A DNA stretch of 64,000 nt, from contig NC_058192.1 of the NCBI RefSeq assembly GCF_907165205.1, forward strand, positions 33,260,001-33,324,000. Direction: 5' to 3'. The stretch comes from Coccinella septempunctata. Taxonomy: Eukaryota; Arthropoda; Insecta; Coleoptera; Coccinellidae. This document shows, piece by piece, positions 32,697 through 43,466 of the stretch (the first letter of the stretch is position 1; each line of letters opens with the position of its first letter). The notes below the pieces were generated by a model. That model was given only the letters and a program-made list of their open reading frames with translations. It had not been told where the DNA came from and ran no database searches. A program made the position numbers and the translations under genes.

Positions 32697-35482
32697 TTAT
32701 GCAGCCCTGTTCGATAGCCAGGTGTCAAGTCTATTCTTGAACGCATTGACCGATACAGCATCCACAATCTCGCCAGGCAGGCTGTTCCAATGGTTGAACA
32801 CACGGTTGCACAGGAAGTTTTCTCGGCATCTGGTTCGGAAGACCTCTCGATTCAGCTTGTATCGATGTCCACGGAGTTGATTCGTGTTCAGCTCATACAG
32901 GTGGGACATATCGACGCCGAACAAGCCGTGCAATGCTCGATATGTAGCTATCAGGTCTCCCCTTGAACGACGATCGGCGAAAGTAGGAAGACCCATCAAC
33001 TGTAGCCGTTCCTGATAACTAGGAAGATTCACTCCAAAGGGAATACGTGTGACACGACGCTGCAGATTTTCCAATACTGTAGCGTCCCCCACCAACCACG
33101 GATGCCAAACCGGACCGGCAATCTCAAGTATTGGTCGAATATACGTTTTGTATAATTTGGAGATATGCGCCACACCATTACCACGAAAAGCGTTCTGGAC
33201 GATATGTATAAGACGCTTTGCCTTATTAGTTATGTGTAATACATGTTCAGTCCACGATAGATCACTAGATATCACCACACCCAGATCCACGTGAGATGAA
33301 CATCCGAGGATTTCAACACCATCAACGTAATACTTCAGTTTTGGATTGTTATTACCTAAATGTAGAATTCGACATTTCGAAGGGTTCAGTGGAATCAACC
33401 ATTTGGCGCACCAACAAACGACCTTGTCCAAGTCCTCCTGCAAGGTTTCATAGTTGTTAAGGGGGCAATTGAAAAACTTAATATCATCTGCAAATGAAGC
33501 ACTTTCCGACTTAAATTCATCAGCCAAATCACTCACATACACTAAAAAGAGCAAGGGCCCCAGAACCGAGCCTTGAGGAACGCCACTGAGCACGCATCGA
33601 GGTTCCGATCTAGCAGCACCAACCCTGACCTCAAACGACCTGTCAGTCGGATAGTCCTGAATCCATTTCAAGAGCAATCCTCGAATTCCGAAGTTGTCCA
33701 GCTTGTATAAAAGCCTATTTATTGGAACTCTGTCGAAAGCCTTCGAAAAATCTAGATAGACCACATCTACAGGAAGTTTTTTATCCAAGGAAAGGGTCCA
33801 TTTGTTGAGGCAGCTGAGAAGGCATGTGACAATAGATCTTCCATTGATGAAACCATGCTGGGTGTCAGGTATGATGTTATGATCCAGAAAAAAAGTTAGC
33901 ATTTTGTCGTATATCAACCTTTCCAGTATCTTACACAGAATAGAAGTGAGGCTTATAGGTCTAAAGTTGTTCGGATTTTGTTTATCGCCTTTTTTATGAA
34001 TGGGTGTTACCAGTGCACTCTTCCATGATAGTGGCAGCATACCAGACTTCAACGATATAGAAAAAATGTTGGATATGGGTAGACTAAGAGTGTGAGAACA
34101 TTCTTTGAGCAACCTAGCAGAAAAACCGTCTGGACCAGGAGACGATGAGACATTCAGTGATTGTAATTTCCTTCAACAGTCAAGGGATCAATGTCAAAAC
34201 AAGCAAGAGAAGAGTCGTTGCGAGGAGAAGTCGTAGAAGGTAGTGGTGTGTCTGGTTCAGACGTGAATGCCATTGCGAAGGTGTTGGCCAAAATTTCAGC
34301 TGAAGATTTGTGGTCATCTGCAACCACACCATCAGTGTTTTTGACAAGAGGCAGAGAAGGTAAGATATTGAAAATTCGGCGTGTGTATTTAAACAACTTC
34401 TTTTTGTCCTTCGAGGTAGCTAGATCATTCTCAAATTTTGACTTGGCTTCACGTAATCTGTTAGAAAGGTTATTGGAGAACACTCTATGCCTCTGAAAGT
34501 CACAAGTCTGCCTGCTGCGAACATATCTCTGCCATAATGATTTCTTGAACTTAATCATTCCAAAAAAGTGGTTGTCAATCCAAGGTTTACTACTATTAAT
34601 CCTTGTGGTTCGTGTGGAAGTGTGATCCTCAACAGTTTTGATAACATACGCGTGAAATTTATTCCATCTCGACTCAACGTCTCCAGTACCAATTACAGTA
34701 TCCCAGTCTGTTTTGGAGAATATTTCGTTGATACATTCATATTGTACAATTTTTTAAGTTTTTGTTTCAGATGGCAACTTAGTAGGAAGGAAGAATAGTA
34801 TTTTTGTTGACAAAACCAAATGATCTGATCTGCCTAGTGGTGGTAGGTATTCTAATTCGGAAACTAAATTAACATCATTTGTCAGGATTAGATCTGGGAT
34901 TGTTGGCTCTTGATTTGATCGGTAACGAGTGGGTTGATCAACTAGCTGGTGTAAATTGGAGTTGTTCAACATATCGATGAATGGAACTGAAGGAGAATTT
35001 GCTGAGGGTGAACGAGATATTGGCCAAGTTATTATGTCGCCGAGATTGAAGTCTCCAGCGAACAAAACATGCTTATGCAGATTAGACAAGTTGATTAGAT
35101 GTTCACATAGGTCTTTGTCATATATGGATGGTCGTGGACGATATATACAGCCAACACATAAGGTGAAGCCAGATGATTCTAGTTTCAGAAAGATATTATC
35201 TATGCCAGGGGTTTTCAGTGAATGTTTTGAGATTTTAAAGGAATTCACAATAGAGTTGTGGACATATATACATACTCCTGCATATCCCGGAGTAGTAAGA
35301 CTGTCGCAACGGTTTAAGGTGTAATCAGGTATATGGGCAATAATATCAGACTTTTCTGGATGTAGCAATGTTTCCGTAATCAGTATAAAAGAGGGCTTAT
35401 GATATTTGACAAGAAGAAGGAGCTCATTGAACTTCGCAGTTAGAGAAGCTGTGTTGGTATATAATACTGGCCATACATTCAA
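32697..35482 (-). pseudogene. CR1-like LINE ORF2: endonuclease and reverse transcriptase
   Basis: Endonuclease motifs at 35480-34770: LITETLLHP, IYRPRPS, FAGDFNLGD and GRSDHL. A TAA at 34754-34756 interrupts it; the frame then continues through the linker to 34154, where a one-base shift leads into the RT frame (34140-32697). RT motifs: SPGPDGF, TPIHKKGD with NFRPISL, VYLDFSKAFDRV, SGVPQGSVLGPLLF, SFADDIKFF and LGVVISSDLSW. The C-terminal ~150 residues (RRVTRIPFG, FNHWNSLP) are complete and end at TGA/TAA 32697. Confidence 0.85.
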
Positions 35483-36491
35483 AGGGATGCTTGTTTTTTG
35501 AGGCCGAATTATCGGGTGTTATGGTGGGAACACCTTTGATGTATTTTATGGTGATATTGGCTTCCCCAGCTCGGCGTCTTCTTTCAAGCTCTGCGCGAAG
35601 GTCTTGAAGTTGTTTCGTCTGTACAGGGGTTTTATCTTCTGAAAGTGTGTATTTCTTGTATCTAGGATGGCTTGATAGGATCTTCTTATTGCGAAGAATA
35701 CGAGTCACCGAATTTGGGTTGCTGAACTCAATTTTTATTGGTCTTGGTTGTTCGGGTTTGGATGACCCCACACGGTAAACAGCACTTATATCGGCAGCAC
35801 TCCTAGCATCAACCCTCTTCACAATCTCCTGCACCAGTGAAACATCGAGACCGGAATCGCCATCTTCGGGAACATGGCGAATAAGAAGGTTGTATGATCT
35901 TTTGACACGCAATACCACTTCTTCCGGACAGACAGCAGGATTCGATGGGGCCAACTGACATGCTTGCTTAAGTGTCTTAGATACTTCATCCAGTTGCGAT
36001 ACCCTAGATTTCACCGTAGAAAAATCCCCATTGATATTATTATATGTCTCCTGCAGAGTTGAAATATCAGCTCGACAGATTTTGATTGTGCTAGTATGCT
36101 CACTTAATACGTCGCCCTGTAGCTTCAATGTTTCCACACATGCCGCCAGTCGCTCAGAAAGCATTGCCTGGTTTGACTTAATAGCAGCTACATCAATAGC
36201 AATACTATCGAGAATACTCAGTTTGGCTAGAATTTGGTCGAGCTGTGATGAACTGCCAGATGAGGAGCCTGTAGACTTCGACAAAGCTACTGGAGTGTTG
36301 CCACCAGAGTTACTCCTTAAAAGCCTCACATTGTTTATGCAGGTTTGGCAGGTGAACTTTCCACTGGAATCCCCGAAGAATTTGATGTCTTGAGGGGTGA
36401 GATTAACACATGACCCATGGAAAGAGCAGTTGGCACAGATGATCTTATCCTTAGAGGATACATTCTTCGAGCACGTAGTGCAAATGGGCAT
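35424..36491 (-). CDS. CR1-like LINE ORF1 with PHD-type zinc finger
   Basis: An intact 355-residue frame starts at ATG 36491 (MPICTTCSKN). Residues 4-50 have C-x2-C, C-x2-C, H-x2-C and C-x2-C spacing, a PHD-like finger known from CR1/L2-type ORF1 proteins. Residues ~85-170 are a coiled coil, then an RRM-like region (YNLLIRHVPED, ISAVYRVGS, RPIKIEF). It would bind LINE RNA and perhaps chromatin. It overlaps ORF2 by 59 bp in another frame. Confidence 0.8.
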   Translation of the reverse strand: MPICTTCSKNVSSKDKIICANCSFHGSCVNLTPQDIKFFGDSSGKFTCQTCINNVRLLRSNSGGNTPVALSKSTGSSSGSSSQLDQILAKLSILDSIAIDVAAIKSNQAMLSERLAACVETLKLQGDVLSEHTSTIKICRADISTLQETYNNINGDFSTVKSRVSQLDEVSKTLKQACQLAPSNPAVCPEEVVLRVKRSYNLLIRHVPEDGDSGLDVSLVQEIVKRVDARSAADISAVYRVGSSKPEQPRPIKIEFSNPNSVTRILRNKKILSSHPRYKKYTLSEDKTPVQTKQLQDLRAELERRRRAGEANITIKYIKGVPTITPDNSASKNKHPFECMASIIYQHSFSNCEVQ

Positions 36492-36838
36492 TGTTAGAAT
36501 TCAATAAGTTTCAACTCAGAAATCCGAAAGTGTATGGTAGCCTTTAGTTCGCTCTATCTGCAGATAATCAGCTATCGATTGTTTTGTGACACCGCTACAG
36601 ATGTTAACAATGAGATATCGATTCTTGATATTTTGATTCAAAAATTAGGAATTGTAGTGAATTGTTAGTGACTTTCCCAGTGACCAAATGTCGACGAAAA
36701 TAGCTCGATGAAATGTAAATACCTTGTGTAAACACCTGCACAAATTTCACCAGAGAATATTCACTGTAAACCAGGAATTTTGTAGTTAACAACGGAGCTC
36801 TCAGTTTACGTGTTTCACAGTTGAGTTTTTCAAGCAAG

Positions 36839-37312
36839 AATGAATTGTCACAGCCTAAATATTTTCTTCCCCACCACGCTGTCTTCAAGGAAGATAGTGG
36901 GTCCACAAAAGTGCGAGTTGTCTTTGATGGTTCTTGTAAAAGCTCTTCTGGTATTTCCTTGAACGATATACTTCTAACTGGTTATCAAGTACAACCAGAT
37001 CTCTTCGATATCCTGTGTAGGTTCAGGTCTTACAAATTTGTTCTCACATCGGATATTATAAAAATGTTTAGGCAAATTCAAGTTAATCCTACTCAAAGGT
37101 TTCTTCTGAATATTCTTTGGCGTGACAAGCCACAGGAAGAATTGAAGTGTATAGAATTCTCTACTGTGACTTATGGCACAAACTGTGCTTCGTTTCTTGC
37201 CACTAGAGTATTGAAGGCCTCCATTCAAAATGCTTCAAGATTTCCCATGGCTGCTGAAGTCCTCAAATACCAAACTTATGTCGATGATGTTCTAGGGGAA
37301 ACATACGATATT
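36839..37312 (+). pseudogene. BEL reverse transcriptase, first part
   Basis: Reads QPKYFLPHHAVFKED, VRVVFDGS (RT start), LTSDIIKMFRQI (catalytic D) and TYVDDVLG (catalytic DD at about 37279-37290), all typical of BEL/Pao. The frame is interrupted just after the catalytic motif by the LINE at 37313, with AACATACGATATT duplicated at 37300-37312 and 38481-38493. Frame-open residues before 36839 belong to the CR1 5' UTR. Confidence 0.85.
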
Positions 37313-38378
37313 GGGAGAGGCAAGACTAGCAACCCACAGGCTCCACCACCTTACCGTAAACGAGCCTGACAAACTCACTTTCGTGCCCAGTCGTCTGTCG
37401 GCCCAATTGGAGGCTGACGAGGTGATGGGCATGAGAACTGATCAAATAATCACAAGAACCAGCACTGAGGGAACATTCGCTTCTCTGATTCCAAGCAGAG
37501 ACGAATGGCTCCGTCACAAGGATTTCTATTTACAAGGACCTTGCTGGTTTACTGATGGCTCCAGAACCAGTCAGGGATCTGGAGCCGGAGTCTACAGCCG
37601 TAGACCGCTGACTAAACTCAGTGCTAGTCTGGGAAAGTCGGCGACAGCTTTTCAGGCAGAAATCTTCGTCATTGATCTGTGCGCAGGCCATTTGCTTGAT
37701 AGTGGCTGTGCGAGCAGATCAATAAAAATCCTTACGGATAGTCAAGCTGCGATCAAATCTCTCGCGGCTGACAAATGCAACTCGGCACAGGTATTTGAAT
37801 GCAGATCTAAACTCACCAAATTGGGAAGTTCAAACAGACTGCAACTGATTTGGATACCTGGACACTCTGGTTTCAGTGGCAACGATGTATCGGATGCTCT
37901 GACCAGAGAAGGCGCGACATCATCGCTTATCGGCCCGGAACCCAGTATAGGAATTTCTAATTCCTTAATCAGGGACCGAAACAACAGCTGGATAAGGCAA
38001 AAGGTCCTGGAGCACTGGCGCAACCGTCCTGGATTGCGTCACTCGCATAGGGCTATTTCAGTGCCTCCCAGCCCATACACCAGTCGCTGGCTAGAATTTT
38101 CTAGAACTAATCTGAGATCCATAATAGCGGTTTTTACAGGACACTGCAGACTCAGAGCCCACCTCAAAAAACTCAGCATCGTCAATGACCCACTCTGCAG
38201 ACTCTGCTTAGAGGAAGACGAAACAATTGAGCATATCCTCTGTGACTGCCCGGCGGCAGACAGGGTCAGACTTGGAGTTTTCGGCTCTCCGAAGATGATC
38301 CTAGAGGAACTCAAGAATCACTCCCCCTCCGACATCATCTCCTTTTTGGGTAGGATGGGACTAGAGGGAGAGATCTAG
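37313..38378 (+). CDS. I/R1-like LINE ORF2 C-terminus: RNase H and zinc-binding tail
   Basis: Continuous frame of about 355 codons with CWFTDGSR, AEIFVIDLCAGH, ILTDSQAAIKSL and WIPGHSGFSGNDVSD (RNase H catalytic D-E-D-D set), then the cysteine-rich tail LCRLCLEEDETIEHILCDC. The frame has no start of its own; it is a truncation product and the initial open codons come from the BEL flank. It shows the frame of its damaged relative at 20254-21360. Confidence 0.8.
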
Positions 38379-38480
38379 CTCTTTGAGCATGCTTGTGTGC
38401 TACAATAGACCGTTGGTCGCAGTGGCAGGTTTGGGTTTATCCGTCCAACACACCCAGCAATCAGTAATCAGTAAATCAGT
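37313..38480 (+). mobile_element. 5'-truncated I/R1-like LINE inserted in BEL RT
   Basis: Precisely bounded by the 13-bp duplication AACATACGATATT. It keeps only the RNase H part of ORF2, a short 3' UTR and a tail of CAGTAAT-like repeats (38455-38480). It is the same family as 20151-21426, in better condition. Confidence 0.9.
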
Positions 38481-39873
38481 AACATACGATATTACGGAAT
38501 TGGATCAGCTATATTTCCAACTCAATTCTCTTCTTACTTCTCATGGCTTCAAATTGCACAAGTGGTGTTCGAATTCTAGACAGTTTTTGAATAAAATCTC
38601 TGAAGAAGTTACAACAGAAAGAGATTTCAACTTGGAAAATGTTTCTAGCAAGGTATTGGGTCTGAAATGGAAACCAGATGCTGACTCGTTTGGTATTTCT
38701 ATTCCACTAAAATCACTCGTGGCACCAATGACAAAAAGGAAGGTTTTGTCGATATTATCGCAGTGCTATGATCCTCTTGGGTTTCTGTCTCCTCTAATAG
38801 TCAGAGGTAAGCTTCTTATACAGAGACTCTGGAGCAGCAAAATAGACTGGGACACTCCTGTCATCGACCAGTCTCTTCTTCAAGATTGGAGCCAGTTCGC
38901 TAATGACTTCAATTTATTGAAAAATTTGAATATTCCCAGGTATTTCTTCCTAGGCAAAACTGTGGAACTAATAGAATTTCATGGATTCGTAGATGCCAGC
39001 TTGAGGGCTTATGCAGCTTGTGTCTATATTCGGACAGTTTATATAGATAACACGGTCTCGTGTTTCCTGATTTCAGTCCAGAGTAGCCCCCCTCAAAACT
39101 GTCACTTTACCCAGACTGGAGCTGTGTGCGATGCTCCTTCTTTCACAGTTGACAGACAAACTGATGAACATATTCCAAACTCGATTTCATGTCGACTCTG
39201 TGGTTCTCTGGTCTGACTCTGAAATAGCTCTTAATTGGATAAAATCTCACTCTTCTCGTTGGACTATCTTTGTCGCCAACAGAGTGGCACAAATTCAGGA
39301 ACTGACTTAAAATTTCACTTGGTGTCATGTTCGATCAGAGAATAATCCTGCTGATCTTCCTTCTCGAGGTGTTCTTATGTCGGACCTCCTCCACATGCAG
39401 CTCTGGTGGAATGGTCCAGAGTTTCTTTCGGACTCTGCTTGGAAATATTCAGATATGCCAGAAATCGTGGTTCCGGTAATGGAAGTTTCGGAAGAAAGAA
39501 AATTGGTTCTCGTGTCTTCCATCATGTCGTATCAAAACAATTATTGGGACTCCTGGTTTAACAAGTACTCTTCTTTCTCAAGGCTACAAAGAGTGATAGC
39601 TTATTGTCTTCGTTTTCATCATAACGTCAGGAGTGATGACAAATGGTATGGCTCTCTTCAAGTAAATGAGCTGAATGCAGCTCTCAAACTTGTGGTGAAG
39701 GTGCTGCAGCACATTCATTTCCACAAGGAAATCTAAGATTTTAAAAACCAGAAACCTTCTACGATCAGAAGCATCCTATGTTGTTACCTCCTCGCAACTA
39801 TGTAGTGTCTCTCATGCTTAAACAGAAGCATGAATCTCTAGGTCATGCAGGTGCTCAGAATGTTTTATCTAAC
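38481..39873 (+). pseudogene. BEL RT end, RNase H and start of integrase
   Basis: After the duplicated target, the frame reads the BEL RT thumb (GFKLHKWCSNS, VLGLKWKPDAD), then LSILSQCYDPLGFLSPL and GFVDASLRAYAACVY (RNase H start). A shift at the C6 run 39087-39092 changes frame; SDSEIALNWIKSH follows, then TAA at 39308-39310 and TAA at 39734-39736. The integrase zinc region begins with HESLGHAGAQNVLSN near 39830, cut by the Penelope insertion at 39873. Confidence 0.8.
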
Positions 39874-39935
39874 AATAAAAACAAATTATCGGGAATTTGG
39901 ACTTTTATTGTGGATGTTAAATTATCTTAAATCTT

Positions 39936-39976
39936 CGCCGACGTTTCGGACACAAACTTGTTCCTTTATCAAGGCT
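39936..39976 (-). ncRNA. Hammerhead-type ribozyme motif, left Penelope arm
   Basis: The reverse complement has the order GCC, TTGATAA, a GGA...TCC stem with a 10-nt or so loop, GAAA, CGTC and GGC. This is the layout of the minimal hammerheads reported in Penelope-like elements. Core positions 3 and 8 are U and A instead of C and G. It is identical to the right-arm copy. Confidence 0.6.
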
Positions 39977-40562
39977 AAAATGTAACAAAGTATAAATTGC
40001 AGAGTTCACCCGGAAGAGCACGAAACAGGTACCCACCTCAAATCTTCATTAATTTAACATATAAGTTTTTGGAAGGATAATCATTAATTTTAAAACTTTG
40101 TAATGCATTTGGTGAGTTTTTTCTCTTTCTTTCGGAAGTACGTGAATATGTGAACGGACAACAAAGTTTTAGGTTGGAGCATAGAATAATGTTTTTTTGT
40201 TTTTTCTTTTCTCAAGGTTTGTGATTCGGGTAGGCCCCCGAATCCTGCTCTGCCAAGCGCCATCCGCATCACCATGATTGAAACCGTATGATGTAGAAAC
40301 TAAAAAGTATTCGACAAACAATCCACAAAACAAAATAACACACATAAACAATCAATTGGGCAACAATACAAATACAATGATGTTACATAAATCTTCAAAT
40401 ATAATTTCGACAGATCACAGTTATTCGAGCATTTCAAAGTTTTTTGAATATTAAAAATATATTAAAGCACTACAACCTTCCAAAGATTAAAGGATATTAG
40501 TTTTAAATAATTTCATTTTTTTATGAGAAATATAGTCACAATACCATCCACCAACCATTACT

Positions 40563-41627
40563 CTAAGTTCTACCATTATTATTCATTAGACTATCATAAA
40601 TTTTGCTGAGGTGTTGAGTATCCTCTCTGAAGTTAACTGTATTGTGTGTTCTGATGTGAATCATTTCACTAATTAACCTTCTGTTGTAATGTTGTTCTAC
40701 GTCCAATATTGTAACCCCGCCAAAGTCAAATCTGTGTCCTTCTGTGTGAGTGTGTGCCATCAGTGCCGTCTTTTGTGTATTGTCAAATCTCCTTGAGTCA
40801 ATAGTATGTTGTCTGATTCGTTCTTGTAGAAGTTGTTTTGTTTGTCCTATGTAGCATTTTTGGCAATTAGAGCATTCAATCTTATAGACCAGTTCTGATT
40901 GTTTCAAAAGAGGTGTTTTGTCCTTTAATTTGGTGTAAAACAATCTTTTATTATCCATTTTGTTATAGAACGCAGCAGTACAATTGTGTTCTCTAAAAAT
41001 TTTATTAATTTTATATGACAAAATTGGGTAGAATACTAACTTGGAAAATTTTTTCAATGTGGTCTGTGATGATGATGTTTGTTGGTGTGGTCTGTCTGTA
41101 TTGTCCTGAGTGTCAGCATTTGTTGTCATATTTGGTCTTCTTGTTTGTCGATAGTTATTGATACATGTTTTTACATAATGTATCGGATAGTTATTACTTG
41201 TCAGTATTTTTGTGACCTTTTGGAGATTTTCAAAATGATATTCTTCATTACTCAACACCACTGCTCTGTTTATTAAATTCATTGCAATGTTTTTCTTTTG
41301 TGAGGCACTGTGGTTGGAAAAGTAGTTAATACATCTATTTGAATTTATGGGTTTTATGTACCAGTTAGTTTTGAGTTCATTTTTATCTCTGATTATCACT
41401 ATGTCCAAGAAGGAAATGCTAAAATTTGTTTCTTTTTCTAAGGTAAATACAATGTTTCTGTGAAATGAGTTAAACACGTCGAGAGTTTCTTCGATTTTGT
41501 CTTTGGGAACCAAGATTAAGGTGTCGTCAACATATAATTTTAACAGTGGAATTGTAAAATCTAATCATGACACCGCAAAATCAAACAAAGCATGTATTAT
41601 CAAATTTGCGAAAGTGGTACTTTCTGG
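40563..41627 (-). pseudogene. Penelope RT end and GIY-YIG endonuclease, left arm
   Basis: The frame 41513-40563 and its upstream extension to 41627 read LLKLYVDDTLILV (RT catalytic DD), SFLDIVIIRD and INYFSNHSASQKKN. A linker is followed by ECSNCQKCYIGQTKQLLQERIRQH, the GIY-YIG nuclease core, with HTHTEGHRFDF and VEQHYNRRLISEMIHI. The arm lacks the RT N-terminus (5' truncation). No stop interrupts it within 41513-40563. Confidence 0.85.
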
Positions 41628-42747
41628 TTTTTCTTTTAACAATGTTCATTACAAACAAATTGAAGGTAGAGCAATGGGATCTCCAGAAAGTACCACTTTC
41701 GCAAATTTGATAATACATGCTTTGTTTGATTTTGCGGTCTCAAGATTAGATTTTACAATTCCACTGTTAAAATTATATGTTGACGACACCTTAATCTTGG
41801 TTCCCAAAGACAAAATCGAAGAAACTCTCGACGTGCTTAACTCATTTCACAGAAACATTGTATTTACCTTAGAAAGAGAATCAAATTTTAGCATTACCTT
41901 CTTGGACATAGTAATAATCAGAGATAAAAATGAACTCAAAACTAACTGGTACATAAAACCCATAAATTCAAATAGATGTATTAACTACTTTTCCAACCAC
42001 AGTGCCTCACAAAAGAAAAACATTGCAATGAATTTAATAAACAGAGCAGTGGTGTTGAGTAATGAAGAATATCATTTTGAAAATCTCTAAAAGGTCACAA
42101 AAATACTGACAAGTAATAACTATCCGATACATTATGTAAAAACATGTATCAATAACTATCGACAAACAAGAAGACCAAATATGACAACAAATGCTGACAC
42201 TCAGGACAATACAGACAGACCACACCAACAAACATCATCATCACAGACCACATTGAAAAAATTTTCCAAGTTAGTATTCTACCCAATTTTGTCATATAAA
42301 ATTAATAAAATTTTTAGAGAACACAATTGTACTGCTGCGTTCTATAACAAAATGGATAATAAAAGATTGTTTTACACCAAATTAAAGGACAAAACACCTC
42401 TTTTGAAACAATCAGAACTGGTCTATAAGATTGAATGCTCTAATTGCCAAAAATGCTACATAGGACAAACAAAACAACTTCTACAAGAACGAATCAGACA
42501 ACATACTATTGACTCAAGGAGATTTGACAATACACAAAAGACGGCACTGATGGCACACACTCACACAGAAGGACACAGATTTGACTTTGGCGGTGTTACA
42601 ATATTGGACGTAGAACAACATTACAACAGAAGGTTAATTAGTGAAATGATTCACATCAGAACACACAATACAGTTAACTTCAGAGAGGATACTCAACACC
42701 TCAGCAAAATTTATGATAGTCTAATGAATAATAATGGTAGAACTTAG
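41628..42747 (+). pseudogene. Penelope RT end and GIY-YIG endonuclease, right arm
   Basis: The right copy extends 55 bp further 5' and so keeps the PLE RT motif IEGRAMGSPESTTFANL before the YVDD motif. A TAA at 42088-42090 replaces the CAA present in the left arm; the frame continues from there to 42747 with GIY-YIG motifs identical to the left arm. The long open frame starting at 41497 is a read-through from the left arm and is not a natural start. Confidence 0.85.
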
Positions 42748-43333
42748 AGTAATGGTTGGTGGATGGTATTGTGACTATATTTCTCATAAAAAAATGAAAT
42801 TATTTAAAACTAATATCCTTTAATCTTTGGAAGGTTGTAGTGCTTTAATATATTTTTAATATTCAAAAAACTTTGAAATGCTCGAATAACTGTGATCTGT
42901 CGAAATTATATTTGAAGATTTATGTAACATCATTGTATTTGTATTGTTGCCCAATTGATTGTTTATATGTGTTATATTGTTTTGTGGATTGTTTGTCAAA
43001 TCCTTTTTAGTTTCTACATCATACGGTTTTAATCATGTTGATGCGGATGGCGCTTGGCAGAGCAGGATTCGGGGGCCTACCCGAATCACAAACCTTGAGA
43101 AAAGAAAAAACAAAAAAACATTATTCTATGCTCCAACCTCAAACTTTGTTGTCCGTTCACATATTCACGTACTTCCGAAAGAAAGAGAAAAATCTCACCA
43201 AATGCATTACAAAGTTTTAAAATTAATGATTATCCTTCCAAAAACTTATATGTTAAATTAATGAAAATTCGAGGTGGGTACCTGTTTCGTGCTCTTCCGG
43301 GTGAACTCTGCAATTTATACTTTGTTACATTTT

Positions 43334-43374
43334 AGCCTTGATAAAGGAACAAGTTTGTGTCCGAAACGTCGGCG
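43334..43374 (+). ncRNA. Hammerhead-type ribozyme motif, right Penelope arm
   Basis: Stem I GCC/GGC, core TTGATAA, stem II GGA/TCC, then GAAA, a two-base-pair stem III ACGT without loop, and cleavage triplet GTC ending at 43370. This fits the minimal type I hammerheads of PLEs that are thought to act as dimers. The C3 and G8 core bases are replaced by U and A, which can still pair with each other. Confidence 0.6.
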
Positions 43375-43466
43375 AAGATTTAAGATAATTTAACATCCAC
43401 AATAAAAGTCCAAATTCCCGATAATTTGTTTTTATTATTGACAACATGGACGAGAATCCTGATACA

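Larger units (their letters stand above)
32466..36838 (-). mobile_element. Near full-length CR1-like LINE (4.37 kb)
   Basis: Minus strand: about 350 bp 5' UTR, ORF1 (PHD-type finger), ORF2 (endonuclease and RT) overlapping ORF1 by 59 bp, 3' UTR and a (TAA)n tail at 32466-32493. It is flanked by AATGAATT (32458-32465, 36839-36846). It is broken only by one nonsense codon and one frameshift in ORF2. Confidence 0.85.
39874..43466. mobile_element. Penelope-like element, head-to-head palindrome
   Basis: GTTTTATCTAAC is duplicated at 39862-39873 and 43467-43478. Between them lie two nearly identical inverted arms, 39874-41627 (element on -) and 41683-43436 (element on +), separated by 55 bp that belong to the + copy. 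Each arm carries part of the PLE RT, a GIY-YIG endonuclease and a hammerhead-type motif near its outer end. An extra 30 bp (43437-43466) with no counterpart in the left arm lies before the right target copy. Confidence 0.9.

Noticed and set aside
41497..41627. Long plus-strand Penelope frame starting at 41497
   Set aside because: Its first codons are antisense of the left arm; the true right-arm coding begins at about 41628.
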